Below the pieces are notes generated by a model. That model had not been told where the DNA came from, made no database searches, and saw only the letters and a program-made list of their open reading frames with translations. A DNA stretch of 10,769 nt from Thermodesulfobacterium sp. (lineage in GTDB: Bacteria > Desulfobacterota > Thermodesulfobacteria > Thermodesulfobacteriales > Thermodesulfobacteriaceae): the NCBI GenBank assembly GCA_021163085.1, contig JAGGXL010000086.1:1-10769 (forward strand). The letters are read 5' to 3'. The position numbers and the translations under genes were made by a program. Below are positions 6,226 to 10,769 of the stretch, one piece after another. Numbering within the stretch: position 1 is the stretch's first letter; every line of letters begins with the position of its first letter.

Positions 6226-7384
6226 ATTGTTTTTCTTTTATATAGTCAAATAAAATCTCTTCAGCTGCTTTTACTCCTTTACCCAGAGAAACTGGATATC
6301 CAAAAAGATTGAGACCCATTTCCAAAGCTGAAATAGCTATTAGAAGATCAAAAGGAGACTGATCTCCCATATGAGTAATTCTAAAAATTTTTCCTTTAAG
6401 GTGCTCCTGTCCTCCGGCAAAAACAATCCCCAATTTATTTCTCAAAAACTTCAAAAGCTCTCCTGTATTTAGTCCATCTGGAGCTTTAATTACTGTTAAA
6501 GATTCAGATGGCACCTCAGAAAATATCTCTAAATTAAGTGCTAATACTGCTTTTCTACAGGCAAGAGAAAGTGTCTGGTAATGTTTAAAAAGTTTCTCAA
6601 TACCAATTTCTTTTATGCGCTTTAGCATTTTTCTTAAACCAATAAGCAAACTTACAGCAGGAGTAAATGCTGTGGTGTTTTTTTCATAGGCTTTTTTCTC
6701 TTTTTGAAGATTAAAATAATACTTGGGAAGTTTTGAATTTTCAGCCAAAACCTGTGCCTTATCTGAAAAGGCAATAAAGGATAAACCAGGAGGTAAACTA
6801 AGAGCTTTTTGAGAACCGGTAATCATTACATCAAGACCCCATTCATCCATAGGAAGCTCATATACCCCTAAAGCAGAAATAGCATCGACTACAATCACTG
6901 CATTAGTTTTTTTAACAATTTCTGCAATCTCTTTAACAGGATGTTTTACACCTGTTGATGTTTCACAGGCCTGTATCAAAACTCCTTTGACATCTGGATT
7001 GTTTTTAAAGGCTTTTTCCACTTCTTCAGGTTTTACAGCCTTCCCCCAAGGAACTTCTATAACCACTGGTTCTAAGTTATAAGTTTGAGAAAGTTCTAAC
7101 CACCTCTGACCAAATTTACCCCCTACAACTACAATGACCTTGTCTCCTGGAGAAAAAAGATTGACAATAGCTGCTTCCATAGCTCCTGTTCCAGAAGAGG
7201 CAAAAAAATAAACTTCTTTCCGAGTTTGAAAAAGGTATTTTAGATTTTCTCTTATTTCTTTTAAAATTTCAGAAAACTCAGATAATCTGTGATGTGTTAT
7301 AGGTTGTGCCATAGATAACAATACATCTGGTGCAACTGAAACTGGTCCAGGAGTAAAAAGATACTTTTTACTTAAAAACTCCAA
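6224..7384 (-). CDS. Class V aminotransferase, probable phosphoserine (or serine/alanine-glyoxylate) transaminase
   Basis: This 386-residue PLP enzyme belongs to the alanine-glyoxylate/serine-pyruvate aminotransferase branch of class V. Visible signs are the opening FTPGPV (10-15) and THHR (30-33), the phosphate-cup motif SGTGAME (64-70), D167 in VVDAISALG, which would hold the pyridine nitrogen, the Schiff-base lysine K193 in GSQKALSLPPG, and R335 in RITHMG near the C-terminus for the substrate carboxylate. By family alone it would be called alanine-glyoxylate aminotransferase. Its place directly before serA suggests that it converts 3-phosphohydroxypyruvate to phosphoserine in place of classical SerC; this is an inference from context. 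The start codon is TTG (7382-7384), preceded by a strong AGGAGGT five bases away, with no upstream ATG or GTG alternative nearby. The next in-frame ATG, residue 25, would remove the conserved opening. Confidence 0.85.
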   Translation of the reverse strand: MEFLSKKYLFTPGPVSVAPDVLLSMAQPITHHRLSEFSEILKEIRENLKYLFQTRKEVYFFASSGTGAMEAAIVNLFSPGDKVIVVVGGKFGQRWLELSQTYNLEPVVIEVPWGKAVKPEEVEKAFKNNPDVKGVLIQACETSTGVKHPVKEIAEIVKKTNAVIVVDAISALGVYELPMDEWGLDVMITGSQKALSLPPGLSFIAFSDKAQVLAENSKLPKYYFNLQKEKKAYEKNTTAFTPAVSLLIGLRKMLKRIKEIGIEKLFKHYQTLSLACRKAVLALNLEIFSEVPSESLTVIKAPDGLNTGELLKFLRNKLGIVFAGGQEHLKGKIFRITHMGDQSPFDLLIAISALEMGLNLFGYPVSLGKGVKAAEEILFDYIKEKQ

Positions 7385-7389
7385 TTTGT

Positions 7390-7396
7390 ACCTCCT
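7390..7396 (-). promoter_or_regulatory. Ribosome binding site that fixes the TTG start of the aminotransferase
   Basis: AGGAGGT on the minus strand sits 5 bases before the TTG at 7382-7384. This strong site, together with the conserved protein opening that follows, decides for a TTG start rather than the next ATG 24 codons downstream. Confidence 0.85.
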
Positions 7397-7415
7397 TTTT
7401 TTAAAATTTTAAAAT

Positions 7416-7886
7416 TTAAACATCTATATCTAAAATTTCAAAATTCTTTACCCCTGAAGGGGTTCTAACCTGAACTTCATCTCCCACTTCTTTTCCTATC
7501 AAAGCTCTTGCTATGGGAGAATATATAGAAATACTTCCACTTGAAGGATCTGCTTCATAAGGGCCAACAATTTTGTAAGTAACTACCTCATCAGTATCCA
7601 GATTTAACAATTTTACTGTTACCCCAAACTGAACACTCTCAGGCTTTTCACTAAGACCAGGAATTACCTCTGCATTGGCCAAAATTCCTGATAAATCCTG
7701 TATACGACCTTCTATATAAGCCTGCTTCTCCTTTGCTGATTCATATTCAGCATTTTCTGAAAGATCTCCGTGGGCTCTTGCCTCCTCTATAGCTTTTAAT
7801 ACTTTTCTTCTTTCAACTTTAATAAGATGTTCAAGCTCCTTCTTAATTTTTTCCAAACCTTCAGGAGTAAAAGGTATTTTATCCAT
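7416..7886 (-). CDS. greA: Transcription elongation factor GreA
   Basis: GreA enters the secondary channel of RNA polymerase and stimulates cleavage of the backtracked transcript, rescuing stalled complexes. The 156 residues match the normal family length. The N-terminal half (about 1-75) forms the antiparallel coiled coil. Its tip motif GDLSENAEYE (40-49) holds the acidic pair D41 and E44 that acts at the polymerase active site. The C-terminal FKBP-like domain (about 82-156) contains YSPIARALIGKEVGDEV (122-138), a signature of the family. The ATG has AGGAGGT at 7890-7896, with a rather short spacing of three to four bases. It lies 25 bases after the AICAR transformylase gene and 31 before the aminotransferase gene, so it is probably part of the same transcription unit. 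Confidence 0.96.
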   Translation of the reverse strand: MDKIPFTPEGLEKIKKELEHLIKVERRKVLKAIEEARAHGDLSENAEYESAKEKQAYIEGRIQDLSGILANAEVIPGLSEKPESVQFGVTVKLLNLDTDEVVTYKIVGPYEADPSSGSISIYSPIARALIGKEVGDEVQVRTPSGVKNFEILDIDV

Positions 7887-7911
7887 ATAACCTCCTCTGT
7901 GCTATTCAAAT

Positions 7912-9204
7912 TTAATGCTTGAATGCTCTCTGTCCTGTAAACATCATAGCTATAGGAGGATTATATTCATTACAAGCCTGAATTACTTCCCAATCCCTTA
8001 TAGAGCCACCTGGTTGTAAAATAGCTGTAACACCATGTTTTGCTGCTACATCTACAGAATCTCTAAATGGCAAAAACCCATCTGAAACCATAACTGCTCC
8101 TATAAGTCCTCCTTTTTTCTCCTTTGTTTCTTCATCAATTTCTTCTTTTTGAGCTCTGGGTCTTAGTCCTTTTTCTATTTCCAGCTCCAACTGTTTATAA
8201 GGTATCCCGTATTTCTCATAGCAAAGAAGGTCTGCATATTTGGTATAAGCCTTAAACACAGCTATTTCAGCACACCCTACTCTATCCTGCTCCCCAGTTC
8301 CAATACTTATTGTGCACTCATCCTTAACAAATAATACCGAATTGGAGGTCACTCCCATCTCAACAGCCCAGCCAAAAATCATATCTCTTATTTCTCTTTC
8401 ATCAGGCTCTCTAACACATTTGTATTCTACTCCATCTTTAACTGCTGTGGCTGGTATAAGATCTTCCCTTTTTCTAATTTTGTTCAATTGAGAAACCTGA
8501 ACAATTAAACCACCATCAATAAGGCTCTTGAATTCAATCACTCGGTACTTAGCGTATTCTTTCAGCCTATCCAATTTTTTAATTCTGATAATTCTTAAAG
8601 ACTTCCTCTTTTTAAGGATATCTATACTTCTTTCTTCGTATTCTGGAGCAGCCAGAACTTCAAAATATTGTTCTGCTATAGCCTCTGCACAGGCTTTATC
8701 CACTGGTCTATTTAATGCTATAGCACCACCGAAAGCTGCTATTCTATCAGCCCTGTAAGCCCTTAAAAAAGCTTCGTCTATAGTTGTTCCGTAAGCTACT
8801 CCACAAGGATTGTTGTGCTTAACAATTACACAGGCGGGTTTTTCAGTCAAGTATTTCAAAATACTAATAGCATTGTCTATATCTGTCAAATTAATCTTGC
8901 TCGGGTGTTTACCAAACTGAATAAAATCAGTTTCTTTTAATCTTGAAATTAAACCAAGCCCCGGCGCTATAAACTCACATTCTCCTAAAATCAAGTTACC
9001 TGCAACCAATTCATAAAGAGCTGCTTCCTGATCAGGATTTTCTCCATATCTCAAACCTCTTTTTTCAAAAACACCAGGCTCTACTTCAACCTCCCAGGTT
9101 TTTTTCTTGTAAATAAGTGTCTGATCCCCAAAAGTAATCCTTAACTCTGAAGGAAAAGAATCTTCCACAATTGTTCTATACATCTTTTTAATGTCTTCAC
9201 TCAT
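7912..9204 (-). CDS. purH: Stand-alone AICAR transformylase (PurH C-terminal type, no IMP cyclohydrolase domain)
   Basis: This enzyme would transfer a formyl group from 10-formyl-tetrahydrofolate to AICAR, the ninth step of purine synthesis. The 430 residues contain the AICARFT motifs in order: RYGENPDQ (52-59), KHNNPCG (129-135) with the K129/H130 pair used in catalysis, FGGAIALNRPVD (158-169), GTGEQDRV (302-309, where classical PurH more often has GxGQxxRV), SDGFLPFRDS (374-383), QPGGSIRD (397-404) and FTGQRAFKH at the end. Classical PurH is about 530 residues and begins with an IMP cyclohydrolase domain of roughly 200 residues. That domain is absent here, and there is no room for it because lpxB ends 25 bases upstream. 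The protein is therefore a single-function form, and a separate cyclohydrolase is expected elsewhere. AGGAGGT at 9210-9216 supports the first ATG over Met8. Confidence 0.88.
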   Translation of the reverse strand: MSEDIKKMYRTIVEDSFPSELRITFGDQTLIYKKKTWEVEVEPGVFEKRGLRYGENPDQEAALYELVAGNLILGECEFIAPGLGLISRLKETDFIQFGKHPSKINLTDIDNAISILKYLTEKPACVIVKHNNPCGVAYGTTIDEAFLRAYRADRIAAFGGAIALNRPVDKACAEAIAEQYFEVLAAPEYEERSIDILKKRKSLRIIRIKKLDRLKEYAKYRVIEFKSLIDGGLIVQVSQLNKIRKREDLIPATAVKDGVEYKCVREPDEREIRDMIFGWAVEMGVTSNSVLFVKDECTISIGTGEQDRVGCAEIAVFKAYTKYADLLCYEKYGIPYKQLELEIEKGLRPRAQKEEIDEETKEKKGGLIGAVMVSDGFLPFRDSVDVAAKHGVTAILQPGGSIRDWEVIQACNEYNPPIAMMFTGQRAFKH

Positions 9205-9209
9205 ATTTA

Positions 9210-9216
9210 ACCTCCT
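9210..9216 (-). promoter_or_regulatory. Ribosome binding site of the AICAR transformylase gene
   Basis: AGGAGGT on the minus strand lies 5 bases before the ATG at 9202-9204. It selects this ATG over the in-frame Met at residue 8. It also shows that the short form is a genuine gene with its own initiation signal rather than the remnant of a longer fused purH. Confidence 0.8.
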
Positions 9217-9229
9217 TAACCTAACCTCA

Positions 9230-10387
9230 TTAAAAAGTATTGGACCTCTTTAAAGATAAAATATACTTTATCATATCTTCAGCAATCCTCCAACTTGCTC
9301 CTAAGGACCCAATAATTTTTTTTACATTTTCAAGCTCCTTTTTAACTTTATTCCTCTTTTCCTCATCCTCTATAAGTTCCTTTATCTTTTGAGTGATAAT
9401 ATTAACTTTGTTTTTTTCTTTTATTACCTCTGGATATATTTCTTTTTGCAAAATTAGATTGGATAGACTAATATAAGGCACTTTTACCAACTTTTTAGCA
9501 ATAAAATACATCCAGGAAGGTAAAGAGTAGGTAACTATAGCAGGAGTTCCAAGGAGAGAAGCCTCTAAAGTAATGGTTCCTGAAGCAAGAAGGGCAATTG
9601 TAGAGTATTTTAAAACTTCATGCTGGGTATTTTCTACAACTCTGAGTTGAGACCTTGCTTTATCCCATAAAAAAGAATCCTCAAGTCCCGGTGCTTTAAC
9701 CATTATCCCTTGAACAGGAAGATCGGACTTTCTTAAATTTTCAAAAATTTTCAAAAAAAGAGGTATATGACGGGTTACTTCCTTTTCTCTACTTCCTGGA
9801 AAAAAGCTTACTAATGGTTTAGAACTATCTAATTTATATACTTCGTAAAAAATCTTCTCTGACAAATTTGTTTTTATCAAATCTAAAATAGGATGTCCCA
9901 AATACACAGTAGGTATTCCATAAGAAGAAAAAAATTCTTTTTCAAAAGGAAGAACTACATATAATCTGTCTACATATTTTTTCAAGGTGCGAACTCTCTT
10001 CCTGTTCCAAGCCCATACCTGAGGTGCTATATAGTATATAACCGGATAGCCTAACTTTTTAGCTAATTTAGCCACCTTTAAATTAAATCCTGGAAAATCT
10101 ACCAAAATCACTGCATCTACTCTCTTTTTCTCTAAAAATTCTTTAATCTTTTTATAAACAAACCAGTATTTCTTTAACTCGGAAAAACTTGGCAATCCTA
10201 CAAGAGCAAGAGATTCAGCAGGGAAAAGTATTTCTATACCCAGACTCCTCATCTTGGGTCCACCAATTCCAACAAATTGAAAAGCAGAATTCAGCTCTTT
10301 TATTCTTTTAATTAATAAATAACCATACACATCTCCTGATATTTCACCAGTTATTATAAAAATATGGGGTGATGTTTGATGATTCAT
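9230..10387 (-). CDS. lpxB: Lipid-A-disaccharide synthase
   Basis: LpxB (glycosyltransferase family GT19) joins UDP-2,3-diacylglucosamine and lipid X to form the lipid A disaccharide on the inner face of the cytoplasmic membrane. The 385-residue protein has the family landmarks: TGEISGD (13-19), VDFPGFN (96-102), YYIAPQVWAWNRKRV (118-132), LPFEKEF (146-152), YLGHPILD (162-169), FPGSREKEV (196-204) and the sugar-nucleotide site ASGTITLEASLLGTP (268-282), followed by SLSNLILQKEIYPE (307-320). Length is normal. The start overlaps the stop of the oxidoreductase gene as ATGA, with no Shine-Dalgarno sequence of its own, so translation probably depends on re-initiation from that gene. This implies a lipid A operon extending to the right of the window. 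Confidence 0.95.
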   Translation of the reverse strand: MNHQTSPHIFIITGEISGDVYGYLLIKRIKELNSAFQFVGIGGPKMRSLGIEILFPAESLALVGLPSFSELKKYWFVYKKIKEFLEKKRVDAVILVDFPGFNLKVAKLAKKLGYPVIYYIAPQVWAWNRKRVRTLKKYVDRLYVVLPFEKEFFSSYGIPTVYLGHPILDLIKTNLSEKIFYEVYKLDSSKPLVSFFPGSREKEVTRHIPLFLKIFENLRKSDLPVQGIMVKAPGLEDSFLWDKARSQLRVVENTQHEVLKYSTIALLASGTITLEASLLGTPAIVTYSLPSWMYFIAKKLVKVPYISLSNLILQKEIYPEVIKEKNKVNIITQKIKELIEDEEKRNKVKKELENVKKIIGSLGASWRIAEDMIKYILSLKRSNTF

Positions 10388-10769
10388 AGAAATTTTTTTA
10401 AGTTTTCTTCTACCTGATTTTTTACTTTAAAAGCGAGCTCAAGAGATTTAATAGCCTCTTTCCCCGAGACCTCAACTTTATCTCCATTAACAATGCTTTT
10501 GATAAAAAGTTCCAGCTCCTCTTTTAAAGGATCACTTTCTGGAAAGCATTTTTTATCTACCTTGTATTCTCTACTTTGCAAATCCACTTTAACCTCTAAA
10601 TAACTTTTTTCTATTGTATCAACCACATAATATGTCCCTTTGGAAAAAACCCTAAATTTTCTCTGTTTATTAAGAGAAATTCTACTTGCTGTAAAATTAC
10701 AGGTAGTGCCATCTTCAAATACTACTCTTGCATTTACTATATCAGGAAGATTGGTAAAAAGCGGAGCTC
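10384..10769 (-). CDS. Gfo/Idh/MocA-type oxidoreductase, C-terminal part (partial)
   Basis: The frame is open from the right window edge to a TGA at 10384-10386, giving the last 127 residues; the N-terminal NAD(P)-binding domain is outside. A GTG at 10624-10626 could mimic a start, but the frame continues upstream with family-like sequence. The first residues read LPDIVNARVVFEDGTTCNFTASRISLNKQRKFRVF (split here only for position: about 7-41 of the fragment), which resembles the beta-sheet domain of Gfo/Idh/MocA proteins, where a strand with ARxxFxxG is followed by TASR and a basic RKxRxF segment. The ending KEAIKSLELA is the usual last helix. In several Gram-negatives such a gene lies just before lpxB, and GnnA, a UDP-GlcNAc 3-dehydrogenase of lipid A amide-link formation, is of this type. 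Its role here is inferred from position only. Confidence 0.72.
   Translation of the reverse strand, partial: APLFTNLPDIVNARVVFEDGTTCNFTASRISLNKQRKFRVFSKGTYYVVDTIEKSYLEVKVDLQSREYKVDKKCFPESDPLKEELELFIKSIVNGDKVEVSGKEAIKSLELAFKVKNQVEENLKKFL

Noticed and set aside
7397..7424. Repeated TTTTAAAA motifs between greA and the aminotransferase gene as a promoter or operator
   Set aside because: The gap is 31 bases of A/T-rich sequence, no -35 box fits, and the strong ribosome binding site with short spacing is enough to explain it.
8528..8758. Open frame of 76 codons on the plus strand
   Set aside because: It is antisense to the AICAR transformylase gene, with no start signal and no recognisable motif.
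10384..10626. A complete small gene of 80 codons starting with GTG
   Set aside because: The same frame runs on without a stop to the window edge with oxidoreductase-like sequence, so the GTG is an internal valine codon and the gene is truncated by the window.

Overview
The window is a dense, AT-rich stretch of bacterial chromosome. The proteins are rich in Lys, Glu and Ile, and arginine is mostly encoded by AGA/AGG. Two genes point to a Gram-negative with LPS: lpxB and an LptF/LptG permease. Together with a stand-alone AICAR transformylase and a serA plus class V aminotransferase pair, this suggests a thermophilic anaerobe of the Thermodesulfobacteriota type (Thermodesulfobacterium/Caldimicrobium-like). 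That placement is an inference from gene style and layout, not from a marker gene.

Left part (1-3581). A partial LptF/LptG permease gene leaves the window to the left on the minus strand. It diverges across 44 bases from a plus-strand pair, hemW (heme chaperone, radical SAM) and a TrmN6-like tRNA adenine methyltransferase, which overlap by 22 bases. After a 77-base gap holding a good sigma70-type promoter comes amrS, the radical SAM member of the AmmeMemoRadiSam group, whose function is unknown. Its mRNA may be leaderless.

Right part (3534-10769), all minus strand and tightly packed. In transcription order: a Gfo/Idh/MocA-type oxidoreductase (only the C-terminal part is inside the window), lpxB (ATGA overlap), a 430-residue AICAR transformylase without the IMP cyclohydrolase domain, greA, a class V aminotransferase with a TTG start, serA, and rlmN. 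Gaps are -4, 25, 25, 31, 14 and 6 bases, and I see no strong terminator between the genes, so this looks like one long mixed-function transcription unit. The last gene, rlmN, meets amrS tail to tail with a 48-base overlap of coding sequence.

How the genes fit together. LpxB and LptF/G belong to lipid A synthesis and LPS export. The oxidoreductase next to lpxB may modify the lipid A sugar. SerA and the aminotransferase probably make the first two steps of serine synthesis. Serine feeds the one-carbon pool, which supplies 10-formyl-tetrahydrofolate to the AICAR transformylase. GreA, RlmN and TrmN6 serve transcription and translation. There is no CRISPR array, insertion sequence, tRNA or rRNA, and no gene-free stretch longer than 77 bases.
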